A DNA stretch of 37,638 bases from BOG-933 sp037147415. Lineage in GTDB: Bacteria; Pseudomonadota; Alphaproteobacteria; Azospirillales; Azospirillaceae. Both the position numbers and the translations under genes were made by a program. The stretch spans positions 1 to 37,638 of the forward strand of contig JBAWVF010000017.1 of the NCBI GenBank assembly GCA_037147415.1. Reading direction: 5' to 3'. This document shows, one piece after another, positions 24,431 through 32,677 of this stretch. Numbering within the stretch: position 1 is the stretch's first letter; each line of letters starts with the position of its first letter. The notes beneath the pieces are model-generated. The model was given only the letters and a program-made list of their open reading frames with translations. It did no database searches and was not told the origin of the DNA.

Positions 24431-25927
24431 ATGAGTGAAGAAAATCAAACGGCGGTTGAGACAGCCGAGGCGCCTGCTTCGGGTGAAGCGCAATCCTTGA
24501 GTCTGCTCGATCAGATCATGGTCCAAGGCAAGCTGGCGCGCGACGAATCGCAGCGCGGCTATGCCCGTGATTTGCTTGACGAATTCGTCGGGTCGGTCCT
24601 GGCGGAAGGCGGAACCGTACGCGGTGACGTGGTGGCCGCGATTAATGATCGCATTGCTCGGATTGATGATCTGATTTCGGATCAGCTCAACGAAGTGTTG
24701 CATGATGCTGAGTTTCAGCGGCTGGAAGCAACTTGGCGCGGCTTTTCCTATCTGGTGTTCAATACCGAGACCGGGGCCAAACTAAAGCTGCGTGTCCTTA
24801 ACGTGACCAAGGCTGAGTTGGTAAAAGACCTGGAAAAAGCGGTCGAATTTGACCAAAGCGTGCTCTTTAAGAAAGTTTATGAAGACGAATACGGCACATT
24901 CGGCGGCCTGCCCTTCAGTGTTTTGGTTGGTGACTATGAGTTTGGCCGTCACCCGCAAGATATGTCGTTGCTGGAAAAAATCTCTAATGTAGCCGCGGCA
25001 GCTCATGCACCGTTTCTCTCCGGGGCGGCGCCGATGTTGTTCGATATGGCGGGCTTTACCGAACTGGGTGTGCCGCGGGATTTGTCCAAGATTTTCGAAA
25101 GCGCTGAATTGATCAAATGGCGTTCCTTCCGCGCCACGGAAGATTCGCGTTATGTTGCACTGTGCTTGCCGCGCGTCTTGTTGCGTCTGCCTTATGGTCC
25201 CGATACCGTTCCGGTTGAAGGGGTCGGCTTTGTTGAAGACACCGACGGGCGTGACCACGCGAAATACTTGTGGGGTAATCCGGCTTGGGTGCTGGGACAG
25301 CGTATCACCAATGCCTTTGCACAGTATGGTTGGACTGCGGCGATTCGCGGGGTCGAAGGCGGTGGTAAGGTCGAAGGGCTGCCCAGTCACACCTTCCGCA
25401 CCGATGAAGGTGATGTTGCGCTGAAATGCCCGACCGAAATCGCCATCACCGACCGTCGTGAGAAAGAACTCAATGATTTAGGCTTCATCACGTTGGTTCA
25501 CTGCAAGAATACAGACTATGCCGCATTCTTCGGCGGTCAGACCACGAACCAACCGCGTCTGTATAATACCGCGTCGGCCAATGCCAACAGCCGCTTGTCG
25601 GCCATGCTGCCTTATATTCTGAATGCCTCGCGTTTCGCTCATTACATCAAAGTGATCATGCGGGACAAGGTCGGCAGCTTCATGACCAAGGAAAATGTTC
25701 AAGCTTATTTGAACACTTGGATTATGGATTATGTGTTGGCCAAGGATGATGCCGGTCAGGATATCAAAGCGGAATATCCGTTGCGGGATGCCCGGGTCGA
25801 TGTCACCGATGTGCCTGGCAAGCCCGGCACCTATAAGGCAACCGTATTCTTGCGGCCACACTTTCAGCTTGAAGAGTTGACCGCGTCCATTCGTTTGGTT
25901 GCCGAGCTGCCCGCTCCGGCCGCCTAG
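24431..25927 (+). CDS. tssC: T6SS contractile sheath large subunit TssC
   Basis: The product is 498 aa, full length for TssC (VipB). Recognisable segments include LDEFVGSVL, IARIDDLISDQLNEVLH, LEATWRGFSYLV, FGGLPFSVLVGDYEFGRHPQD, and a C-terminal VTDVPGKPGTYKATVFLRPHFQLEEL. It assembles with TssB into the sheath whose contraction drives secretion and which ClpV recycles. The ribosome site is GAGGAAA before the ATG at 24431. Confidence 0.96.
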   Translation: MSEENQTAVETAEAPASGEAQSLSLLDQIMVQGKLARDESQRGYARDLLDEFVGSVLAEGGTVRGDVVAAINDRIARIDDLISDQLNEVLHDAEFQRLEATWRGFSYLVFNTETGAKLKLRVLNVTKAELVKDLEKAVEFDQSVLFKKVYEDEYGTFGGLPFSVLVGDYEFGRHPQDMSLLEKISNVAAAAHAPFLSGAAPMLFDMAGFTELGVPRDLSKIFESAELIKWRSFRATEDSRYVALCLPRVLLRLPYGPDTVPVEGVGFVEDTDGRDHAKYLWGNPAWVLGQRITNAFAQYGWTAAIRGVEGGGKVEGLPSHTFRTDEGDVALKCPTEIAITDRREKELNDLGFITLVHCKNTDYAAFFGGQTTNQPRLYNTASANANSRLSAMLPYILNASRFAHYIKVIMRDKVGSFMTKENVQAYLNTWIMDYVLAKDDAGQDIKAEYPLRDARVDVTDVPGKPGTYKATVFLRPHFQLEELTASIRLVAELPAPAA

Positions 25928-25949
25928 TCGTTCGTATCGTCTTTCGTAA

Positions 25950-25976
25950 GGGAACGGGTGGTCAGCGCCCGTTCCC
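25950..25976 (+). terminator. strong stem-loop between tssC and hcp
   Basis: GGGAACGGG (25950-25958) and CCCGTTCCC (25968-25976) form a perfect 9-bp stem with a 9-nt loop, 22 bp after the tssC stop. No T tract follows, so it is not a classic intrinsic terminator. It could act as a partial terminator or an RNA-processing and stability element setting hcp level relative to tssBC. Confidence 0.6.
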
Positions 25977-26009
25977 CCGCATTTACCAAGTAATTCAGGG
26001 AGACGCCTC

Positions 26010-26510
26010 ATGTCCGGCAATATGTTTATTCTGTTTAAGACCCCCGATATCAAGGGTGAGAGTTGGGATGACGGCAATAAAGAATCAATACAGGTCTTAT
26101 CCTGGAGCCATTCTTTTAATCAGCCGACCTCGCCGACCCGCAGTTCCGCCGGTTCGGGTACGGTTGAGCAGGCCAATCACTCGGACTTTTCCTTTACCAA
26201 ATACATCGATGCTGCGACCGATGATTTGCTGAAGATGTGCTGGAGCGGTCAACAGATCGGCACCGCGACGTTCGCCGCCTATCGTTCGGACGGGTCGGAA
26301 AAGGCGATTAAATATCTTGAAATCGAAATGACCGGGGTTGTTGTCTCAAACTTCTCTATCGGTGGTGGAACCGGGGACATTCCGACTGAGACAGTGGCGC
26401 TAAGCTATAACTCTGTTACGTATAATTACATTCAGCAGAAAACCGCTGACGGTTCCGCCGGTGGCAATCAGAAGATTAAGCACGATCTGGCGGCTCAAAG
26501 AGTATCATAA
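26010..26510 (+). CDS. hcp: T6SS tube protein Hcp (TssD)
   Basis: The product is 166 aa. The Hcp fold is recognisable from MFILFKTPDIKGESWDDG, VLSWSHSFNQP, DFSFTKYIDAATDDLLKMCWSGQ and KYLEIEMTGVVVSNFS. Hcp forms hexameric rings stacked inside the TssBC sheath and carries the VgrG spike. The ATG is preceded by CAGGGAG. The loop PTRSSAGSG at about 42-50 resembles that of alphaproteobacterial Hcp proteins. It has no fused effector domain. Confidence 0.95.
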   Translation: MSGNMFILFKTPDIKGESWDDGNKESIQVLSWSHSFNQPTSPTRSSAGSGTVEQANHSDFSFTKYIDAATDDLLKMCWSGQQIGTATFAAYRSDGSEKAIKYLEIEMTGVVVSNFSIGGGTGDIPTETVALSYNSVTYNYIQQKTADGSAGGNQKIKHDLAAQRVS

Positions 26511-26528
26511 TAACAAGGTCGGGGTACC

Positions 26529-27008
26529 ATGGCCGGTCCTTGTATTACTGTCGGTGTCCGCGTGCCGCTGTTCGACCGTTTGGTTGCAACCGCGGCGGCG
26601 GGCGAGATGTCCGGCGCCGGCCACGACCGCCGTATGCTCGATCGGGCCGGGCTCAAGGCTTCGATCGGGCGGGAGTTGGAGCGCCTGCTCAACACCCGCT
26701 CGCCGCTGGCGGTGGAGGCGTTGAGCAAGCGTCCGCGCAGTACACTCGACTATGGCTTGCCGGACTTGTCGCGCTTTTGGCCGGCAAACACGGAAAGTGA
26801 AGCCGAACTCGCCCGATTGATCGAGCGTACCGTCATGGCTTTCGAGCCGAGATTGCACAAGCCGCGGGTCTCGGTCGAGCGTATTCCCGGACGGCAGCGG
26901 GCTTTACGTGCGGTGGTTGCCGGGTCGATTGCTCTAGATAATATGGTTGAGCCGGTCTCGTTCCCGGTCGCGATCGACGACAGCGCGGAGAGACAGGCGG
27001 ATGAGTGA
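26529..27008 (+). CDS. tssE: T6SS baseplate protein TssE (gp25-like)
   Basis: The product is 159 aa. It has the gp25-like lysozyme-related baseplate domain without lysozyme activity. Typical pieces are LKASIGRELERLLNTRSP, STLDYGLPDLS, IERTVMAFEPRL and VSVERIPGR. The N-terminal VPLFDRL is also typical of TssE. The start is the ATG at 26529 after AAGGTCGGGG. The 3' end overlaps tssF by 8 bp. Confidence 0.93.
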   Translation: MAGPCITVGVRVPLFDRLVATAAAGEMSGAGHDRRMLDRAGLKASIGRELERLLNTRSPLAVEALSKRPRSTLDYGLPDLSRFWPANTESEAELARLIERTVMAFEPRLHKPRVSVERIPGRQRALRAVVAGSIALDNMVEPVSFPVAIDDSAERQADE

Positions 27009-28824
27009 CGGCCGCGACGACCTGCTTGATTATTATCAGCGCGAGTTGACCTATTTGCGTCATGAGGGCGCCGAATTTGCTCGGCGTTACCCCCGGGTTG
27101 CGGCCCGGCTGGAGATGTCGGGGGCGGAGTCGCCGGACCCGCATGTCGAGCGTCTGCTCGAAAGCTTCGCTTTTTTGACCGGGCGCATTCAGCGAACGCT
27201 CGACGCCGAATTTCCGCAGATTCCCGCGGCTTTGCTGGGTGTGCTCTATCCGCATTTGACCGCCCCGGTTCCCAGCATGGCGATTGCACAGTTCCAGGTT
27301 GATCCGGGCCAAGCGCGTGCCGCCACCGGCTTCACTATAGCCGACAATACACAGCTTTATGCCGAGTCAACCGATGGCCTGCCCTGCCGGTTTCGCACCG
27401 CCTACCCGGTCACCTTGTGGCCGATCGAGGTGTCATCCGCCGTCATACAGCCGGCAGACGCGTTCTCGTTTCTGGATCGGCGCAGCGATGTCGCCGCGGT
27501 GCTGCGTCTGACCCTGCGCGGGATGGGGCGGCTGAGCTTTGCCGACATGGCGCCGACCCGTTTGCGTCTGCATCTGAATGCCGACCCGATTGCCGGGGGC
27601 ACGCTTTACGAGTTGCTGTTCAATCAATTGCGCGAGATCGCGATTCGGCCCGCAGGTCGGCCTTTGCCTTCACGGACCGTGCCGGCTTCTAATCTTCGTC
27701 CGGTCGGGTTCTTGCCGAACGAGGACGTGTTGCCTTGGCCCCGCCATGCTCACGCCGCTTACCGACTGGTTCAAGAATATTTTGTCTTTCCCGAGAAATT
27801 TCTATTTCTGGATATTGACGGCTTAAGTGAGTTCGGGAACGGCAATGAGGTTGATCTGTTGTTTTTGTTGGCGGAGCCGCCACGCCGCCCGCTGGCACTT
27901 CATGCCGGTTTGTTTCGACTGAATTGTGTTCCGATCGTTAATCTGTTTCATCGAACCACCGAGCCGGTCCGATTAGATCATGCCAAGCTTGAGTATCGCT
28001 TGCAACCCGACAGTCATCACGAGCGCTCGACTGAAATCCACTCAATTCTGAAGGTGTCCTCCAGCTCGTCTTTTGGAGATGATAGCGGCACATTTCAACC
28101 CTTTTACTCGTTTGATCATGCGGGAGAGCAAGGCGGCCGCACCGAACCGCGCGCTTTTTACATGGCTCGACGGCAACCAAGCGGGCGAGCGGATTTGGCC
28201 GGGAGCGACATGATGTTGTCGTTTCTTGATCTTGACTTCAAGCCGGCCCGGCCCTCGAGCCGGGTCGTGTTCGCCCACACGCTGTGCACCAATCGCGGGG
28301 TTGCCACACAAATTCCGGCCGGCGCGCGTCTGGATATCGAGGTCGACGCGCCGTTGGCGGGGATTCAGTGCCTGACCAAACCGACCCGGCAGTTTGAACC
28401 GCCGCTCGGCGGGCAGACCTTGTGGCGTCTTGTCTCTCATTTGTCGGTCAACCGTCTGTCGTTGGCGAGTGGAGAAGCCGGGCTGGCGGCTTTACGGGAA
28501 ATTCTGTGTTTGTATGCCGCCTATGATGATGCCGGGGTCCGCGGCCAGTTGGCCGGTTTGTCGGGTCTGGCCTGCCGCGAGGTGGTCCGGCGGATCGGCA
28601 GCGAAGCATGGCGCGGCTTTTGCCGGGGCACCGAAATTCAACTGGAACTTGATGAAGCTCGGTTTGTCGGTAGTCATCCGTTTTTGTTGGCTTCTGTCCT
28701 CAACCGATTTTTCGGTCTGTATGCCGCCGTTAATTCTTTCACCCGGCTGGTGCTGACCAGTCGACAGCGTCACGGGGTATGGAAGGCATGGGAGCCTCTG
28801 GCTGGCGATCGCGCCGTTCTGTAA
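27001..28824 (+). CDS. tssF: T6SS baseplate protein TssF
   Basis: The product is 607 aa from the ATG at 27001, which has GGAG just upstream; an open frame reaching 26947 lies inside tssE. The start DDLLDYYQRELTYLRHEG, then PHVERLLESFAFLTGRIQ and FPQIPAALLGVLYPHL, is diagnostic of TssF (ImpG/VasA). Together with TssG and TssK it forms the baseplate wedge. Length is normal. It overlaps tssG by 46 bp. Confidence 0.94.
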   Translation: MSDGRDDLLDYYQRELTYLRHEGAEFARRYPRVAARLEMSGAESPDPHVERLLESFAFLTGRIQRTLDAEFPQIPAALLGVLYPHLTAPVPSMAIAQFQVDPGQARAATGFTIADNTQLYAESTDGLPCRFRTAYPVTLWPIEVSSAVIQPADAFSFLDRRSDVAAVLRLTLRGMGRLSFADMAPTRLRLHLNADPIAGGTLYELLFNQLREIAIRPAGRPLPSRTVPASNLRPVGFLPNEDVLPWPRHAHAAYRLVQEYFVFPEKFLFLDIDGLSEFGNGNEVDLLFLLAEPPRRPLALHAGLFRLNCVPIVNLFHRTTEPVRLDHAKLEYRLQPDSHHERSTEIHSILKVSSSSSFGDDSGTFQPFYSFDHAGEQGGRTEPRAFYMARRQPSGRADLAGSDMMLSFLDLDFKPARPSSRVVFAHTLCTNRGVATQIPAGARLDIEVDAPLAGIQCLTKPTRQFEPPLGGQTLWRLVSHLSVNRLSLASGEAGLAALREILCLYAAYDDAGVRGQLAGLSGLACREVVRRIGSEAWRGFCRGTEIQLELDEARFVGSHPFLLASVLNRFFGLYAAVNSFTRLVLTSRQRHGVWKAWEPLAGDRAVL

Positions 28825-29912
28825 TCGAGCGGTTGGCTTTGGAGGCTCATCGCTTCGATTTTCATCAGGCCGTCCGCCTGATCGAGCAAATGCGACCGGA
28901 GGCGCAGAGCGTCGGCGATTGCGTTCAAGCCGAGCGTGAAGCCGTCCGTTTTCGCTCCAGCTTGGCCGCCGGGTTTCCGGCCAGCGATCTTGGCGGCGCC
29001 CGCCCGCCCCGGCCGGGCCAACCGCACTGGGAGGTGCAGGTCAATTTCATGGGGCTGGCCGGCGGTTTCGGCCCCCTGCCCGCCCCTTTCAGCGAGGCAA
29101 TTCAACGTCAGTCCCGGGCCGGCGATACCGCCGCGCGTGATTACCTCGACATCTTTAACCATCGGTTGGTTTCTTTATTTTTTCGTGCCCGTAAGCGCCA
29201 TCGACCAGTTTTAACCCGTCAAAGTCCAGACCTTGGCCCGTTTGCAAACTATCTTTATGCGCTAATCGGGTTGGGCACCGCAGGATTGCAAGCACGGATG
29301 GCGGTTCCCGATCGGGCCTTGCTTAAACATGCCGGTCAGATTGCCGGGCAGCCCCACAGTCAGCACGGACTTGAAAAGCTGCTGGAGAGCTATTTTGCGG
29401 TTCCGGTCCGGGTTCTCCCGCTTCAAGGGCGGTGGCTGACGATCGATTCCAGCCAGGTAACCCGGCTCGGGCGGGCTAATTCATGCTTGGGCTCCGGTGA
29501 TAGCGCGGTACTTGGAACCCGGGTGTGGGACCAGCAGGCGTCGATCAGAGTTGAGCTAGGCCCGCTTGACTACCAAAGTTTTCGTAATTTTCTACCTGAC
29601 GGTCGGAGCTGGGCGGCATTACGCTCATTGCTGGATAATTATTTAGAAAATTCCGTGATCATTGATATAGGCCTCGTATTACTTGCTTCAAGCGTACCGT
29701 CAACAACATTATCAGGTTCAAATTGTATATCATTGCAGAGTACTCGTAAAGAGAGGCTAGGCTCTCGTCATGATGGTGATCGGCTCGGAGCCGGGGCGCG
29801 CTTGGTGACCCGGCCGGGTGCGACCGCGCCGCGCCTGGGTTGGACCAGTTGGCTTACGACCCGGCCACGGACCGACGACGGCTTGGTTACTATTAGCGGG
29901 CGGATACCATAA
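28779..29912 (+). CDS. tssG: T6SS baseplate protein TssG
   Basis: The product is 377 aa. Family segments are FDFHQAVRLIEQMRP, AVRFRSSLAAGFPASD, VNFMGLAGGFGPLP, LTRQSPDLGPFANYLYALIG and the C-terminal RLGWTSWL. TssG forms the baseplate wedge core with TssF. The stretch 29640-29765, coding NYLENSVIIDIG through STTLSGSNCIS and on to RKERLGS, is conspicuously A+T-rich with codons such as TTA, ATA, GTA and AGG that are rare in the neighbours. The reading frame stays open. The start could also be the ATG at 28788. Confidence 0.9.
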   Translation: MEGMGASGWRSRRSVIERLALEAHRFDFHQAVRLIEQMRPEAQSVGDCVQAEREAVRFRSSLAAGFPASDLGGARPPRPGQPHWEVQVNFMGLAGGFGPLPAPFSEAIQRQSRAGDTAARDYLDIFNHRLVSLFFRARKRHRPVLTRQSPDLGPFANYLYALIGLGTAGLQARMAVPDRALLKHAGQIAGQPHSQHGLEKLLESYFAVPVRVLPLQGRWLTIDSSQVTRLGRANSCLGSGDSAVLGTRVWDQQASIRVELGPLDYQSFRNFLPDGRSWAALRSLLDNYLENSVIIDIGLVLLASSVPSTTLSGSNCISLQSTRKERLGSRHDGDRLGAGARLVTRPGATAPRLGWTSWLTTRPRTDDGLVTISGRIP

Positions 29913-29950
29913 ACACCAATGGTTAGCTTCTCCCTGGCGCTCGTTTGTGT

Positions 29951-29962
29951 TTAACCGGTTAA
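29951..29962. promoter_or_regulatory. 12-bp perfect palindrome upstream of clpV
   Basis: TTAACCGGTTAA is a perfect palindrome in the 65-bp gap between tssG and clpV, 15 bp before the start codon. It could be a repressor or activator site controlling the clpV-vgrG segment. No promoter elements were recognised beside it, and this length can occur by chance. Confidence 0.3.
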
Positions 29963-29977
29963 CCTGATGATTGTTTT

Positions 29978-32677
29978 ATGCCCGCTATCAAGCCCCTGAT
30001 TGCTCGACTGAGTCCGGTGTGTCGTCGCGCGCTGGAAACAGCGGCCCAGCTTTGCTTAACCCGAACGCATTATGTGGTCGAGGTTCAGCATTTCATGATT
30101 CGTCTGGCCGAGACGGAGGACAGCGATGCTGATCGGCTGTTACGCCATTTCGAAATCGACGCCATCAAGATTGCGGCCGCCTTGGCGCGCTCGTTGGACA
30201 AGGCGCCGCGCGGCAATGTGCAGACTCCGGTTTTTTCAGAGCATTTGGTGCGTCTGTTGGAGCGGGCGTGGATGATTGCGTCGCTTCGGCTTGAGAGCGC
30301 TGTGATCGGCTCGGGCGCGGTGCTGGCGGCTGCGCTTGATGATCCCGGCCTGCGCGGTTTGATGTTGGAAGCAGCGCCCTTGCTAATACGCCTCCCGGCC
30401 GGGCGCTTGCTTGAAGACTTGCCGGACTTGTTAAAGGCCAGTCCGGAACACAGGGTTGCACGCGCTGCAACTATAGAGAGTAATTCATCGTCAGGATCAC
30501 CGGCTCTCGACGCTTATACCGTAGATATGACCGCGCAAGCTCGGGCCGGGAAGATCGACCCGATCATCGGCCGTGATGCTGAAATTAGCCGAATCATCGA
30601 TATTTTGATGCGGAGGCGCCAGAACAACCCGATTTTGACCGGAGAAGCCGGGGTTGGCAAGACAGCGGTGGTGGAGGGCTTTGCGCAGGCGGTGGCAAAG
30701 GGAGCGGTGCCGCCATCCTTAAAAGAGGTCTCGGTGCGGACGTTGGACCTGGGCTTGCTTCAGGCCGGGGCCAGCATCAAGGGTGAGTTCGAAGCACGGT
30801 TGAAGCGCGTTATCGAAGAGGTCGCTGCGGCGCCTCGGCCCGTTATCCTGTTTATTGACGAGGCCCATACCCTGGTTGGCGCAGGCGGTTCAGCCGGTCA
30901 AGGTGACGCGGCCAATCTGTTGAAACCGGCCTTGGCCCGGGGTGAGTTGCGTACGATTGCGGCGACCACTCGGGCCGAATATAAGCGCTATTTTGAAAAA
31001 GACCCTGCCCTCGCCCGCCGGTTTCAGGTGGTCGGGATCGATGAACCGGATGAAAACACAGCAATCGACATGCTGCGCGCTTTGGTGCCGGGGCTGGAAG
31101 CCCATCATGGCGTGCGCATTTTTGATGATGCCGTGTGCGATGCTGTTCGGTTATCCCATCGCTATATCTCCGGGCGCTTGCTTCCGGATAAGGCGGTCGG
31201 GGTGTTGGATACCGCCTGTGCCCGGGTCGCGTTAGCACGCTCCGGTCCACCGGCGGCGGTTCAGGCCGCCGCGCGCCGGGCGACGCTGCTGGCGACTGAA
31301 ATCGATATGTTGGCTCACGAGGCGGTGGCCGGGCGCGATCATGCCGACCGGCTTGACCGGCTGGCCGATGAGCAGGCGCGTGCCGAGGACGAGCGCCATC
31401 GCCTGGAGTCTCGGTGGCGCCAGGAGGCTGAAATTGTCGGCCGGGTGCAAGCCTTGGAACAGGCCCTGCCCTCTTTGACCGCACAGGCCGGGGAGCGGGC
31501 GCGGCTGGAGCTGGAAGGTTTGCGCCTGGAACTCGAACAGGTTCAGGACGATGCGCCACTGGTTCCGGTTCATGTTGATCATCAAGCCGTTGCAGCGGTT
31601 GTTTCGGCCTGGACCGGCATTCCGGTCGGGCGCATGCTGACCGATACTCTGAACATCGTTCACACATTGCGGCGTCGCCTTGGCGAGCGGATTATCGGCC
31701 AGGATGCCGCTCTCGATATGATTGCGCGGCGCATTTGCACATGGTCGGCCGGCTTGGGGGAACCGGGTAAACCCACCGGAGTCTTTCTGTTGGCCGGTCC
31801 ATCCGGGGTCGGCAAGACCGAAACGGCCTTGGCCTTGGCCGAATTGCTGTTCGGCGGTCAGCGCTCGCTGGTCACGATCAACATGTCGGAGTATCAGGAG
31901 GCGCATTCGGTGTCCGGCCTGAAGGGAGCTCCGCCCGGCTATATCGGTCATGGTAAGGGGGGCATACTGACGGAAGCGGTGCGCCGCACCCCCTATTGCG
32001 TCGTGCTGCTTGACGAGTCGGAAAAAGCCCATCCCGATGTGCTGGAGCTGTTTTATCAAGTGTTCGATAAAGGCGTGCTGGAAGACAGTGAAGGTGTCAC
32101 CGTTGATTTCAAGAATACGCTTATTCTGTTGACCTCCAATCTCGGCACCGAGACAATTTGTCAACTGATGCCTTCTTCTTCGGGTGATAACCGGGCCGGT
32201 GCGCTCGGTGGCGACATTCGTCGTGCCGGGTATGGCGCAAAGCTCGGCGCGCCGGGGGGCGGGGCGCTTACCGAAGCAATTCGGCCCGAGCTGGTGCGGC
32301 ATTTCAAGCCGGCCTTGCTCGGGCGCATGGTGGTGGTGCCTTATGTACCGCTGGGCGAGCCCCAGCTTCATGCCATCATTCGGCTCAAACTTGCCCGCAT
32401 TCAAGAACGCTTTGCCGAAGCGCATCGGGCGGATTTGACCAGAGACGACGAGGTCGTCAGCTTTCTGGCCGCCCGCTGTCGGGCCACCGACGCCGGTGCG
32501 CGCGCAATCGATCATTTACTGACCAATTCTCTATTGCCGGAGCTGTCGGCGGCGGTACTCGATCGATTGTCGGAAGGGCAGGCCATCGAGGCCGTACACA
32601 TTGAAGTTGATCGGGCGACCGCGTGTTTGCGCTATCGGTTCTGTTCCAATCAGCGGAGGGGGAAACCAGCGTTATGA
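29978..32677 (+). CDS. clpV: T6SS sheath-recycling AAA+ ATPase ClpV (TssH)
   Basis: The product is 899 aa. An N-terminal Clp-repeat domain (1-150) is followed by AAA-1 with Walker A GEAGVGKT (222-229) and Walker B ILFIDEAH (290-297). A middle coiled-coil region (about 430-520) and AAA-2 follow, the latter with GPSGVGKTE (about 607-615) and LLDESEKAHPDVLELF, where Ser replaces the more usual Ile or Val of DEIEKAH. ClpV disassembles contracted TssBC sheath. The N-terminal residues RLSPVCRRALETAAQLC are typical of the ClpV rather than ClpB subgroup. The stop overlaps vgrG by 4 bp (ATGA). Confidence 0.94.
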   Translation: MPAIKPLIARLSPVCRRALETAAQLCLTRTHYVVEVQHFMIRLAETEDSDADRLLRHFEIDAIKIAAALARSLDKAPRGNVQTPVFSEHLVRLLERAWMIASLRLESAVIGSGAVLAAALDDPGLRGLMLEAAPLLIRLPAGRLLEDLPDLLKASPEHRVARAATIESNSSSGSPALDAYTVDMTAQARAGKIDPIIGRDAEISRIIDILMRRRQNNPILTGEAGVGKTAVVEGFAQAVAKGAVPPSLKEVSVRTLDLGLLQAGASIKGEFEARLKRVIEEVAAAPRPVILFIDEAHTLVGAGGSAGQGDAANLLKPALARGELRTIAATTRAEYKRYFEKDPALARRFQVVGIDEPDENTAIDMLRALVPGLEAHHGVRIFDDAVCDAVRLSHRYISGRLLPDKAVGVLDTACARVALARSGPPAAVQAAARRATLLATEIDMLAHEAVAGRDHADRLDRLADEQARAEDERHRLESRWRQEAEIVGRVQALEQALPSLTAQAGERARLELEGLRLELEQVQDDAPLVPVHVDHQAVAAVVSAWTGIPVGRMLTDTLNIVHTLRRRLGERIIGQDAALDMIARRICTWSAGLGEPGKPTGVFLLAGPSGVGKTETALALAELLFGGQRSLVTINMSEYQEAHSVSGLKGAPPGYIGHGKGGILTEAVRRTPYCVVLLDESEKAHPDVLELFYQVFDKGVLEDSEGVTVDFKNTLILLTSNLGTETICQLMPSSSGDNRAGALGGDIRRAGYGAKLGAPGGGALTEAIRPELVRHFKPALLGRMVVVPYVPLGEPQLHAIIRLKLARIQERFAEAHRADLTRDDEVVSFLAARCRATDAGARAIDHLLTNSLLPELSAAVLDRLSEGQAIEAVHIEVDRATACLRYRFCSNQRRGKPAL

